A stretch of 64,000 nt of DNA from Rhodopseudomonas palustris (lineage in GTDB: Bacteria; Pseudomonadota; Alphaproteobacteria; Rhizobiales; Xanthobacteraceae): positions 3,534,001 to 3,598,000 of the forward strand of contig NZ_CP058907.1 in NCBI RefSeq assembly GCF_013415845.1. The letters are read 5' to 3'. Below the pieces are notes generated by a model. That model was given only the letters and a program-made list of their open reading frames with translations. It was not told the origin of the DNA and searched no databases. The position numbers and the translations under genes are program-made. The stretch's first letter is position 1, and each line of letters begins with the position of its first letter. Positions 1 through 7,606 of the stretch are shown in pieces.

Positions 1-642
1 CACCTGATCGGCATCCAGCCGGCCATTCGCCAGCGCCAGCGCCAGCAGCGCCGAGCCGGTGACGGTGGTGACGACATGCAGTGCGCCGAGCAGCCAAGGA
101 TCCCCCGGCAGCGCCGCGCGCGTCGCGGCGAGCGCGGTCTCCGGCTGGCCGACATGGACGATTCCCTGCGACAGGATGAAATGCGCACCGAGCGCGTCCT
201 TGGCCCAGAACAGCACCGGGTCCCAATGCGCGGCTTCACGCGCGATCAGTTCCTCGGGGTGCTCGGCGCGATAGAACAGCAGATCCGAGCCGAAGTACTT
301 GGCGATGTCGTCGGTCACAGCTTCCGTTCGGCCGGCAACGCCGTCGATCACGCTGTTGGCGAGCCGCGTCAACGGCATCGTCGACGGATCGATGGTTTCG
401 CCCTGTGCCTGCCATTCGGCGGCAATCGTTTCGGCGAGCGTCCGATCCGGCGCCGCCAGCGCGTGGCGCGACGGCGTCTTGACCGAGCGGCCGTCGAGCC
501 GCACCACGAAGCCGCCGCCCTCCTCGGCAACGCTGGCCTCGGTGTAGAACCGCTTCGGCAGTTGCGCGCGGCTGGTGCGCCGCACCGCTTCGTTGGGATC
601 GAGCGGCGACTTGCCCGCCACCTCGTCGAACAGATCACGCAT
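1..642 (-). CDS. ATP12-family F1-ATPase assembly chaperone (3' end beyond window)
   Basis: The frame opens at an ATG and stays open to the window edge, so the C-terminus is missing (214 codons present). The protein starts MRDLFDEVAG and continues through a region with PKRFYTEASV, a V-x-LDGRSVKTP motif and an AxEWxAQGExIDPxxMPLTRLANS segment. That combination is the signature of the ATP12 family (COG5387), whose mitochondrial members bind the F1 alpha subunit during ATP synthase assembly. The family assignment is firm from these motifs. The chaperone role in bacteria is inferred from the eukaryotic homologue. The next gene upstream on the same strand is a small secreted protein about 15 bp away. 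Confidence 0.88.
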   Translation of the reverse strand, partial: MRDLFDEVAGKSPLDPNEAVRRTSRAQLPKRFYTEASVAEEGGGFVVRLDGRSVKTPSRHALAAPDRTLAETIAAEWQAQGETIDPSTMPLTRLANSVIDGVAGRTEAVTDDIAKYFGSDLLFYRAEHPEELIAREAAHWDPVLFWAKDALGAHFILSQGIVHVGQPETALAATRAALPGDPWLLGALHVVTTVTGSALLALALANGRLDADQV

Positions 643-656
643 GCTGGTTTCTCGAC

Positions 657-1004
657 CTACTGATTGGCACAGGCGCGCGAATACGCGGCGCGCTCGCTGG
701 CGTTGAGCCCCATCGCTGCGCCTTCGTCGAGGCAGCGCGAGATGCGGTCGCCGAAATGACCGCGCTGCTGCAGCTGCGCCTTCGGCAGATCCGGCGCCGG
801 CTGGATCCGCTCGTGGGTGAGCGGCGGCGGAGCAGCAAGTTGCGGCACCTTCGGCACGGTGATCACCGGCGGCGGCGCCGACGGCGGCGGGGCCATCGGC
901 GGAATCGCCGAGGGCATCGCGCCCGGCAGCACCACCTGTGCGGCGGCGGGGCCGGCGAGCGCTGATATCAGCAGCGCGGCCAGCATGGAGCGAAGACCTG
1001 TCAT
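657..1004 (-). CDS. small secreted protein of unknown function
   Basis: The ATG at 1004 gives a protein of about 115 residues that starts MTGLRSMLAALLISALAGPAAAQ, a typical Sec signal peptide with an A-x-A cleavage site. A longer frame begins upstream at 1070 but would overlap the pseudouridine synthase and lose the signal peptide at the N-terminus, so 1004 is preferred. The mature part is Pro/Ala-rich (low complexity) and ends in a conserved-looking block, CLDEGAAMGLNASERAAYSRAC, with two Cys that could pair. I do not recognise a characterised family. It lies between the ATP12 chaperone and the RluA-type synthase on the same strand and may be cotranscribed with them. Confidence 0.6.
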   Translation of the reverse strand: MTGLRSMLAALLISALAGPAAAQVVLPGAMPSAIPPMAPPPSAPPPVITVPKVPQLAAPPPLTHERIQPAPDLPKAQLQQRGHFGDRISRCLDEGAAMGLNASERAAYSRACANQ

Positions 1005-1053
1005 CGTTCTGATGTCGGCATCGCCGCGCGCCGCCGCAAGCGGGGCGGCCGCG

Positions 1054-2406
1054 TCATTCTTCCGGCGCATGTTCGATCGGATCGAACCGGTCGTGCTCGA
1101 GGCCGAGCAGGTTCCAGCTCTGCAGCATGTGCGGCGGCAGCGGCGCCGAGACGTCGATCACGCCGCCGCGCGGATGCGGGATCACGATGCGGCGCGCGAG
1201 CAGATGCAGCCGGTTCTGCAAGCCCCCGGGCAACTGCCAGTTCTCGATGTTGAAGTACTTCGGATCGCCGACGATGGCGTGGCCAATATGCGCCATGTGG
1301 GCGCGGAGCTGATGGGTGCGCCCGGTCACCGGCTTCAGCGACACCCAGGCCAGCTTCTGCCCCGAGGTTTCGACCACCGCGTAGTAGGTCACCGCATGGC
1401 TGGCGCCGTCGTCGCCATGCTTGGCGACGCGCATGATGCTGTCGTCCTCGCTCTCTTCCTTGGCGAGATAGGTCGAGATCCGCCCCTGCTTCGGCTTCGG
1501 CACACCGGCGACCAACGCCCAGTAGATCTTGCGCGCCGAGCGGTGGCGGAACGAGCCGGTCAGCGCGGTGGCAGCGAACCGGGTCTTGGCGACCAACAGA
1601 CAGCCGGCGGTCTCCTTGTCGATGCGGTGCACCAGGCGCGGCTTCTGGCCCTTGGCGTCGCGCAGCACTTCGAGCATCTGGTCGATGTGCCGCGTGGTGC
1701 CGGAGCCGCCCTGCACCGCGAGCCCGGCCGGCTTGTTCAGCACCAAGACGTCGGCGTCTTCGAACAGCGTCATCGCCTTTAGCGTCTGAAGCGTCTTCTG
1801 CTCGGCCTCGGACAGATGCCCGGGCAGCTTCGGCGTATCCAGCTTGAGCGGCGGAATCCGCACGCTCTGGCCTTCCTCCAGCCGGTCCTTCGAATCGGCG
1901 CGCTTGCCGTTCACCCGCAGCTCGCCTTTGCGGACGATGCGCTGGATGTGGGAGAACGACAGGCCGGGAAACCGCGCTTCGAGGAAGCGATCGACCCGCA
2001 TGCCGTTCTCATCTGCGGTGACGGTGACGGTCTCGACCTTGGTCGGCAGCGGCGCGTCGGGCTTGGCCTCGGGCCGCTCGCGGGTCTCGACCGGCGCCGG
2101 CTGCGCCGCGCGCGGCCTGCCCTCGCCCGGCGGACGCGATGGCCGCGCCGGACCGGCACCGAACCGCATTGGCTTGTCACCGGACCGCGGCGGCCGCGCC
2201 GCGCCCTCGCCGCGCGAGGTTTTCGCAGGCGCGCCGGCGCGCAGCGGCTTGGCATCGCGCGACAGCTTGGCACCACCGGGCTTGCCCGCGACAGCTTTGC
2301 CGGCGGCCGATTTTGCGGTCTTGGCGCCCAGCCCGGCGCGCGCCGGCTTGCCGCGCGTGCCGTCGGGGCCACGCTTGGCGAGAGGTTTCTTGACGCGGCG
2401 GCTCAT
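1054..2406 (-). CDS. RluA-family 23S rRNA pseudouridine synthase with long basic N-terminal extension
   Basis: Isomerises specific uridines to pseudouridine in rRNA. Residues 136-185 form an S4 RNA-binding domain (MRVDRFLEARFPGLSFSH, GELRVNG). The catalytic block follows, with HRIDKETAG at 260-268 whose Asp263 is the expected nucleophile, and RTHQLRAHM further on, as in RluC/RluD. Residues 1-125 are a Lys/Arg/Pro/Ala/Gly-rich low-complexity tail not found in typical members of about 320 residues, so the 450-residue total is long. The tail may add nonspecific RNA affinity, which is inference. The exact target uridines cannot be told from sequence. The start ATG at 2406 leads straight into the basic tail; the ATGs at residues 80 and 136 are alternatives. 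Confidence 0.9.
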   Translation of the reverse strand: MSRRVKKPLAKRGPDGTRGKPARAGLGAKTAKSAAGKAVAGKPGGAKLSRDAKPLRAGAPAKTSRGEGAARPPRSGDKPMRFGAGPARPSRPPGEGRPRAAQPAPVETRERPEAKPDAPLPTKVETVTVTADENGMRVDRFLEARFPGLSFSHIQRIVRKGELRVNGKRADSKDRLEEGQSVRIPPLKLDTPKLPGHLSEAEQKTLQTLKAMTLFEDADVLVLNKPAGLAVQGGSGTTRHIDQMLEVLRDAKGQKPRLVHRIDKETAGCLLVAKTRFAATALTGSFRHRSARKIYWALVAGVPKPKQGRISTYLAKEESEDDSIMRVAKHGDDGASHAVTYYAVVETSGQKLAWVSLKPVTGRTHQLRAHMAHIGHAIVGDPKYFNIENWQLPGGLQNRLHLLARRIVIPHPRGGVIDVSAPLPPHMLQSWNLLGLEHDRFDPIEHAPEE

Positions 2407-2544
2407 GGGATGCTCCGGGGGAAATTCGTGCCGTGCCTAGCGCAAAAGCGGCGGCCGGTCACGGACGGAATGCGGATGGGGCGGTCTCGGGCCGAGACGC
2501 AACGAGGCCATAGTCCCGGATCGAGGCACAGCGCCCGCCGACCC

Positions 2545-2696
2545 GTAGCCCGGATGAACGGCAGCGATATCCGGGAGCCACCGGAAGAGATCCGCGCGTC
2601 TTCACTCGTTTAAGCAGCGAAGCCCGGGTGAGCGGAGCGACACCCGGGGAGCGGCACGGCGAGACGCTGCCCCACATATCGCTGCGCTCATGCGGC
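2545..2696. repeat. dispersed palindromic repeat, right end cut by the IS481 element
   Basis: Contains the arms gtagcccggatg and atatcgctgcgctcatgcgg, which recur at 9690-9775 with the full ending catgcg-agctac and at 4196-4226 as a half unit. Here the final gctac is absent, because the IS481 left terminal repeat begins at 2697. The unit is imperfectly palindromic (cccggatg...cccgggtg...). The remainder of 2407-2544 shows no gene. Confidence 0.7.
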
Positions 2697-2724
2697 TGTC
2701 CTGAGATCGTAATCACCTGACAGT
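2697..2724 (+). repeat. IS481 left terminal inverted repeat
   Basis: Begins TGTCCTGAGATC and ends CCTGACAGT. It pairs with 3938-3965 read on the other strand at 22 of 28 positions. Confidence 0.8.
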
Positions 2725-2849
2725 TTGGCCCCGAAAGAACCGGGCGCGGACCGCAAGAGTCCGAGCGCCCGGTTCCGGTGGTCACGCCGCGTCCGAGCGG
2801 GTTTGATGGTGTCGCCAAACGACCAATCGAACCTCAAGGACAAACGATC

Positions 2850-3917
2850 ATGACCTCCAAGGACAAGATAGCACGGCGCAAACTCTCGTTGCTGGAGCTG
2901 GCCACGGATCTTCAGAACGTCAGCCGCGCCTGCAAGGTGATGGGTTATTCCCGGCAGCAGTTCTACGAGATCCGCCGCAACTTCCAGACCTTCGGTGCCG
3001 AAGGCCTGATCGACCGGCTGCCCGGCGCCAGGGGGCCGCATTCCAACCGCGTCTCGGCCGAGATCGAGGCCGCCGTGCTCGACCACGCCCTGGTGCACCC
3101 GTGCCACGGCGCGGTGCGTGTCGAGCAGGAGCTGCGGCTGAAAGGCCTGCAGGTCTCCGCCGGCGGCATCCGCGGGGTATGGCAGCGCCATGGCCTGCTG
3201 ACCAAGCACGAGCGGCTGCTGCGGCTGGAGAAGACCACCGCCGAGCGCACCATCGAGCTCTCGGACGAACAGGCAAGGCTGCTCGAACGGTTCTCGCCCG
3301 AGTTCCGGGAGCGCCACATCGAGGCCCCGCACACCGGCAGCCTCGTCGCCGTCGACACTTTCTTCGTCGGCACGCTCAAGGGTGTCGGCAAGGTCTATCT
3401 GCAGACCGCGATCGACTGCCATAGCCGCTACGCCTTCGCCCGGCTCTACTCCAGCAAGCTGCCGGTCACCGCCGTGCATTTGATGAACAACGACGTGCTG
3501 CCGACCTTCGAGGCGAACGACGCCAAAATCGAGACCGTGCTGTCCGACAACGGCCGGGAGTTCTGCGGCCGGCCCGACCAGCATCCCTACGAGCTGTTCC
3601 TGCAGCTCGAGGACATCGACCACCGCACCACACGGGTGAAGCGGCCGCAGTCCAACGGCATCGTCGAGCGGCTGCACCGCACCCTGCTCGACGAGCACTT
3701 CCGGGTCGAGGGTCGCCGCACCTGGTTCGAAACCATCGACGAGATACAGACCGTTCTCGACGACTACCTGGTCGGCTACAATCAGCGCCGGCCGCGCCAG
3801 GGCCGCGGCATGAACGGCCGCACACCGGCCACCGCCTTCGTCGAAGGGCTGCCCACGTCACAGCAAAGGAAGGAGGGAAAGAAAGCCGGAAAACAAGCCA
3901 CCAAAGTAGCCGCCTGA
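2850..3917 (+). CDS. IS481-family DDE transposase
   Basis: A 355-residue transposase. The ATG at 2850 is preceded by CTCAAGGACAAACGATC, giving an AAGGA ribosome-binding site at good spacing, so it is chosen over an in-frame GTG at 2778. The N-terminal 120 residues hold helix-turn-helix segments (LATDLQNVSRACKVMGYSRQQFYEIRR). The rve integrase core shows D169 in VAVDTFF, D233 in LSDNGREF and E273 in SNGIVERLHRT, the DDE triad. The C-terminus has the family motif YNQRRPRQGRGMNGRTP, followed by a Lys-rich tail. The gene looks intact and may be active. Confidence 0.93.
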   Translation: MTSKDKIARRKLSLLELATDLQNVSRACKVMGYSRQQFYEIRRNFQTFGAEGLIDRLPGARGPHSNRVSAEIEAAVLDHALVHPCHGAVRVEQELRLKGLQVSAGGIRGVWQRHGLLTKHERLLRLEKTTAERTIELSDEQARLLERFSPEFRERHIEAPHTGSLVAVDTFFVGTLKGVGKVYLQTAIDCHSRYAFARLYSSKLPVTAVHLMNNDVLPTFEANDAKIETVLSDNGREFCGRPDQHPYELFLQLEDIDHRTTRVKRPQSNGIVERLHRTLLDEHFRVEGRRTWFETIDEIQTVLDDYLVGYNQRRPRQGRGMNGRTPATAFVEGLPTSQQRKEGKKAGKQATKVAA

Positions 3918-3937
3918 CGCCGCCCGCTCACCGCGGC

Positions 3938-3965
3938 ACTGTCAGCCGATTACCCTCTCTGTACA
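3938..3965 (-). repeat. IS481 right terminal inverted repeat
   Basis: Read on the minus strand it begins TGTACAGAGAGGG and ends CTGACAGT, matching the left repeat. The IS3 remnant starts at the very next base. Confidence 0.8.
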
Positions 3966-4165
3966 TCTGGGACAATGCCGCAATGGAGAGCTTCTTCTCC
4001 TCGCTCAAGACCGAGCGCGTCGCTCGCAAGACCTACCGCACCCGCGACGAGGCCCGAGCCGACGTGTTCGATTACATCGAGAGGTTCTACAACGCGACCC
4101 GACGTCATTCGACGATCGGATATCTCAGCCCCGTTGAGTTCGAACGCAGGCTGGGATTAGCTTAA
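3966..4165 (+). pseudogene. IS3-family transposase OrfB, C-terminal remnant
   Basis: Only the last 65 or so residues survive: WDNAAMESFFSSLKTE, then RDEARADVFDYIERFYNATRRHSTIGYLSPVEFERR, which is the C-terminal end of the rve domain of IS3-group OrfB including its final catalytic Glu (ESFFSSLKTE). The remnant begins exactly where the IS481 right end stops, and no upstream part of OrfB or OrfA exists left of the IS481. After the stop, GTCCACTGAACCGG at 4172-4185 looks like the outer end of the original IS3 inverted repeat. It cannot encode a functional transposase. Confidence 0.85.
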
Positions 4166-4195
4166 CTGGCCGTCCACTGAACCGGCAGCAGCTCA

Positions 4196-4226
4196 CCCCG
4201 CATCTCGCTGCGCTCATGCGGGCTAC
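4196..4226. repeat. half unit of the dispersed palindromic repeat
   Basis: Reads ccccgcatctcgctgcg then ctcatgcgggctac, the right half of the family seen at 2545-2696 and 9690-9775. Read on the minus strand its first bases supply the TAG stop codon of the TOPRIM-like gene. Confidence 0.7.
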
Positions 4227-4870
4227 GGTCCTGCAAACACTTCAGCCAGGTCATCTCTGAAAGCTTCGAACGATAGGGAGCGAGCCTTAATTTGCGAGAC
4301 CCATTGAGGATTTTCACGGATCTTGCGCGCAATGGTTAGACTATCCATCTCCTGGTAATCGGGGCAACGCGCCCGTCTAGCCTTATCCCGCGGACGTAAA
4401 TCGCGGGTGAGCCTCTCCTTCGCGTGCTCAATCATTCCCACGTTAGATTTTGAGTAGTCGACAAGCTCCCAACACGGACGCGTGGACGCCAATGCTAGAG
4501 GAAAGAGCATCCACCACGCTTCGATTTCCCAAGACGGATTCGCAACAACGAACTCCGAAACTCCCGCACCTTCAAGATCAGCGTGTAGTTCAGCACGTTC
4601 TTTTCGATGGGAAGGCTCGATCGCATCACAATCCCGATGAACTACCGCTATTACCCTTCGATCGCTTCTTTGAAGAACTTCGGTGAAGGCGGCAATATCC
4701 GAGGCCATACCACGCCTCTTTCTTGCACCTGCATTGCGACTCAAAATCAAAGGCTTTCTGCGCGTTTCCGTCCTTATTTCCGCGCCGTCTGGAGCCAAGG
4801 CCCCAATCAACATACAAATAGCTTGCTGATCATTATGATCCTCACCGAAGACCACAAAATGGTAGATCAA
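4223..4870 (-). CDS. TOPRIM-like protein (DUF4276/RloB-like), partner of the AAA ATPase
   Basis: About 215 residues. Translation probably starts at TTG 4870: GGTGGAGGACTTCC gives a GGAGG site six bases upstream, and TTG overlaps the ATPase stop as TTGA. An in-frame ATG at 4903 would only add eleven residues inside the ATPase gene. Near the N-terminus VVFGEDHNDQQAICML (Glu10, Asp14) matches the first TOPRIM motif, VVHRDCDA (Asp80, Asp82) matches the DxD motif, and NPSWEIEAWW at 111-120 resembles the conserved EIEAW block of DUF4276 and RloB proteins. These families accompany OLD/AAA ATPases in anti-phage systems such as PARIS and AbiL-type pairs. Nuclease or toxin action is inferred. The A/T content is higher than in neighbouring genes, and the stop codon lies in a repeat. 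Confidence 0.7.
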   Translation of the reverse strand: MIYHFVVFGEDHNDQQAICMLIGALAPDGAEIRTETRRKPLILSRNAGARKRRGMASDIAAFTEVLQRSDRRVIAVVHRDCDAIEPSHRKERAELHADLEGAGVSEFVVANPSWEIEAWWMLFPLALASTRPCWELVDYSKSNVGMIEHAKERLTRDLRPRDKARRARCPDYQEMDSLTIARKIRENPQWVSQIKARSLSFEAFRDDLAEVFAGP

Positions 4871-6069
4871 GGAAGTCCTCCACCTAGTGAACCAGAAAAC
4901 CAAAGCTCACCGAGTTCATAACCCGTACTGGAAGACAGCCGACGAACCATCTTTATATCTGGCCTGAAAGCAACGGTGGCTGAAGATGACACATCACGCT
5001 CAACTACTATAAGCTCGCTAGGGTCTAGCCGATTTACAAGAGCTGGGGAGTGTGTAGCTAGGATGATTTGCGTCCGATTAGACGCCTCTCGCACCCGCTC
5101 TATCAAACGATCAAGAGCGTGGGGATGCAATCCATGATCAATTTCCTCGAGACAAGTCAATTTGGGAGGAGCAGGATCATTCAACATTGCAAAAAGTGCA
5201 ATGGCCCGAATTGTACCAAAGGACGCACGAGCAAGCGGCGTAGTCCCACTCAAACCACTCTCGACTAGATCGATACGAATAGCGTCATCCGCGCCACCAA
5301 GCTGAACAAAGCGGAATCCACGAAATGCAGGCAGCACAAATCTAACATCTTCGCAGATGAGATCGAAGATGTTTGGATGCTCCTCTCGCAAGAAAGATAG
5401 ATAGGGAGCTAGATTTCGCGCATCCTGTCGCAATTGATTGGATGAAGGTGCCCGTGATGGGCGGCGCACTTTCTCAACATCAATTTCAAACAACCGAAGC
5501 TGCTCGAAAACCTGAGCAAGAGCCTCAACCCCAGACGCCTCGTATTCCTCGCCCAGACGACGGAGTGTAGCCAGACCGGTCGATGTCCCCTGAACAGAGA
5601 GGCGAGGATTACCCCTACGGCCACCTTCGCCGATCGCAACGAAGTTGATATTTTGGCCGCTGAGAGTGATGCGCCGGCCTCTTCCAGCAGTCCTCTTTAG
5701 AACAATTTCCTCGTTGCGGCGGATGAAGCCAACCCGATTCTTGCCTGCCCTCCAGCTCCAAAAGCTCAACGTGTATTCATCTGGAGCACGATTACTTGAA
5801 TGCTCTGTCATCATACCGGTGAACTTCAGCTTTATTGTCTTTCCTTTTCTCTCCTCGCCCCTGAACAAAATCTCATCAAATCCGCCCATCTGCTCGATTG
5901 CAGGGAGAAGGTCGTGCCTGGCAACACTACCGAGGAAATGAAAGACGTTCAGAATGTTGCTTTTTCCCGATCCATTTGGACCAACGAGCACGTTGAGTGC
6001 CTCGAGTTTGAGATCCAACTTGCCGAGACTTAGGAAGTTTTCGACGGATATGCTCTTGAGGGTTTGCAT
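4867..6069 (-). CDS. AAA family ATPase (OLD/SMC-like AAA_21), first gene of a putative defence pair
   Basis: 400 residues. The N-terminus LKSISVENFLSLGKLDLKLEALNVLVGPNGSGKSN carries the RecF/SMC-type opening and Walker A at 30-38. A signature-like segment is ASFGTIRAI near 282-290, Walker B is LTCLEEIDHGLHPH near 304-317, and the switch histidine is in ILATHSPALV near 336-345. The middle region is short and lacks a long coiled coil, unlike true SMC or RecN. Ends of this kind (LDPSELIVVERD) are typical of AAA_21 ATPases paired with a small TOPRIM or HEPN effector. The downstream gene overlaps by four bases, so the two are translationally coupled. Codon use is AT-richer than in flanking genes, which suggests transfer. 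Confidence 0.85.
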   Translation of the reverse strand: MQTLKSISVENFLSLGKLDLKLEALNVLVGPNGSGKSNILNVFHFLGSVARHDLLPAIEQMGGFDEILFRGEERKGKTIKLKFTGMMTEHSSNRAPDEYTLSFWSWRAGKNRVGFIRRNEEIVLKRTAGRGRRITLSGQNINFVAIGEGGRRGNPRLSVQGTSTGLATLRRLGEEYEASGVEALAQVFEQLRLFEIDVEKVRRPSRAPSSNQLRQDARNLAPYLSFLREEHPNIFDLICEDVRFVLPAFRGFRFVQLGGADDAIRIDLVESGLSGTTPLARASFGTIRAIALFAMLNDPAPPKLTCLEEIDHGLHPHALDRLIERVREASNRTQIILATHSPALVNRLDPSELIVVERDVSSSATVAFRPDIKMVRRLSSSTGYELGELWFSGSLGGGLP

Positions 6070-6231
6070 ATGAAGTCCGATTGATCGCCCATCCGCCTGA
6101 TTTTATTACGAAATCTATCTCTAAACTGTAAGCGTTAACATCTTATTTGTGATCCAGCAATGATCGGCCCAACTCGCGTCATCTGTCGGAGGCGGATTAG
6201 GCGCCGATATGCCGTGCCGCCCACCGGCCGC

Positions 6232-6560
6232 ATGGCGGTGTACGGCATCCAGCTCGATTTCGAGCAGGCGACGACCCGACTCGCAGCCGGCGCTGAACGA
6301 GAGCGCCAAGTATCCCGGCGCCAATCCCTCCGTGAAGATGATCGTCGCCAAGTATACCGATTGGAAGGGCGGCTTCGACTACAACATCGACCTGTCGAAG
6401 CGGCGCACCGCGGTAGCCGTGAAGAGCTGACCAGCATGGGCGTTGCGACTGCGCGGCTATGCTCGTTCGGCGCCGGGCCGGCAACGCCAGCGCGCAGCCA
6501 ATGCCAAGCGATTCCGACCGCGCGAAGAATCGCCGTTTCAAATTGATGAAGGCTGAATAG
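6232..6560 (+). pseudogene. OmpA-family C-terminal domain, multiply frameshifted
   Basis: Four pieces in changing frames together rebuild one OmpA/MotB-like peptidoglycan-binding domain. From 6232: MAVYGIQLDFEQATTR. From about 6293: LNESAKYPGANPSVKMIVA, then YTDWKGGFDYNIDLSKRR, which corresponds to the GHTD...YN..LS.RRA core. From 6421: EELTSMGVATARLCSFGAG. From 6501: a piece ending DRAKNRRFKLMKAE and a stop at 6560, the usual AKNRRVEL end. At least three frame changes are needed, and the His of GHTD is replaced, so it is decayed. Any N-terminal part (signal peptide, first domain) is missing. Confidence 0.72.
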
Positions 6561-6600
6561 TTATGCAAGACATTTTAGGCCGTTAAACCGCTGCTCATCT

Positions 6601-6643
6601 CCAGATCCCGGCTTCGCGCGCGGTGCGCGCGCCCCGGAATGAC
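6601..6643. repeat. dispersed palindromic repeat, short unit
   Basis: GC-rich palindromic stretch (gcgcgcggtgcgcgcgc) ending gccccggaatgac. The same 13-base end occurs at 18618-18630, and its complement at 18513-18525. Confidence 0.5.
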
Positions 6644-6724
6644 CGCCCGCGTCGCCATCTTGCACTCGGCATCCGAAACCGCGACACTCCGCGGCAATCA
6701 CAAGCTTTGGGGGAAACCAGACGC

Positions 6725-7402
6725 ATGCAATACGACGACGTGGTCCGCGGCCGCCGCTCAATCCGCGGCTACAAGCCTGATCCCGTGCCGCGGGAATTGA
6801 TCGAGGAGATCCTCGAACTGGCGATGCGGGCGCCCTCCTCGATGAACAGCCAACCGTGGAATTTCACTGTGCTCACAGGCGAGCCGCTCGACCGCATTCG
6901 TGCCGGCAACACCGAGCGCAACCTCGCCGGCGTGCCGCACAGCCGCGAATTCCGGACCGGGCAGCCATTCGCCGGCCCCCATCGCGAGCGGCAGATCACG
7001 GTCGCCAAGCAGCTGTTCTCGGCGATGGGGATCGCGCGCGACGATCAGGCCAAGCGGCAGGACTGGGTGCTGCGCGGCTTCCGCCAGTTCGATGCGCCGG
7101 TGTGCATCATCATCACCTACGACCGCGCGCTGAGCGACAGCGACGACACCCCGTTCGATTGCGGCGCGGTGACCAACGCACTGGTGAACGCCGCGTGGTC
7201 GCGGGGCTTAGGGGCCGTGATCAACAGTCAGGGCATCATGCAATCACCGGTGGTACGCGAACATGCCGGCATCGCCGACGATCAGGTGATCATGAAGGCG
7301 ATCGCGCTCGGCTGGCCAGACGACGAGTTCCCGGCCAACGCCGTGGTGTCGGAACGCAAGCCGGTGCACGAAGCCGCGCGCTTCGTCGGCTTCGACGGCT
7401 GA
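6725..7402 (+). CDS. nitroreductase family FMN-dependent oxidoreductase
   Basis: 225 residues. The start ATG at 6725 is preceded by TTGGGGGAAACC. The N-terminal VRGRRSIRGYKPDPVPRELIEEIL and the block ELAMRAPSSMNSQPWNF are the FMN-phosphate binding and substrate regions of the nitroreductase fold. The C-terminal KAIALGWPDDEFPANAV is the usual glycine-containing FMN-binding strand. Members reduce nitroaromatics, quinones or flavins with NAD(P)H; the natural substrate cannot be told here. It stands alone, with about 160 bp of decayed sequence upstream and about 200 bp before the next gene. Confidence 0.9.
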   Translation: MQYDDVVRGRRSIRGYKPDPVPRELIEEILELAMRAPSSMNSQPWNFTVLTGEPLDRIRAGNTERNLAGVPHSREFRTGQPFAGPHRERQITVAKQLFSAMGIARDDQAKRQDWVLRGFRQFDAPVCIIITYDRALSDSDDTPFDCGAVTNALVNAAWSRGLGAVINSQGIMQSPVVREHAGIADDQVIMKAIALGWPDDEFPANAVVSERKPVHEAARFVGFDG

Positions 7403-7606
7403 CACGACCTGATGCGACATCGCTCCGCGGCCCTGCGCCGCGGGGCGCCTCGCGTGTCAAGCTGCTTTGACAAACGCGCGCAATTCGGAGAGTAATGCGA
7501 GCAGCCGCGCCCGAGCGGCCAACGTCCGGGCCGGCCGCAAGCGGCGTGCCGCCCTTCCCGTCTGTCCTAGTACAGTTCGCGTCACGCTCGCCGGTTGTCG
7601 ATCCCG

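Larger units (their letters stand above)
2697..3965 (+). mobile_element. complete IS481-family insertion sequence, about 1.27 kb
   Basis: The ends were set by a 28-bp imperfect terminal inverted repeat (22 of 28 positions match), left arm 2697-2724 and right arm 3938-3965. Both outer ends read TGT...ACA as expected for IS481 elements. A single transposase gene fills the inside. No target-site duplication is visible: left flank atgcggc, right flank tctggga. The right flank is the inside of an IS3-type transposase remnant and the left flank is a truncated palindromic repeat, so the element probably sits at a deletion or rearrangement joint rather than at a simple insertion. Confidence 0.85.

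Noticed and set aside
2778..2849. Upstream GTG start for the IS481 transposase
   Set aside because: No ribosome-binding site at proper distance, while the ATG at 2850 has AAGGA and begins like other family members.
6160..6546. A single 128-codon plus-strand gene over the OmpA-like region
   Set aside because: Only parts of this frame resemble OmpA; the remainder of the domain lies in other frames, so it is a pseudogene.
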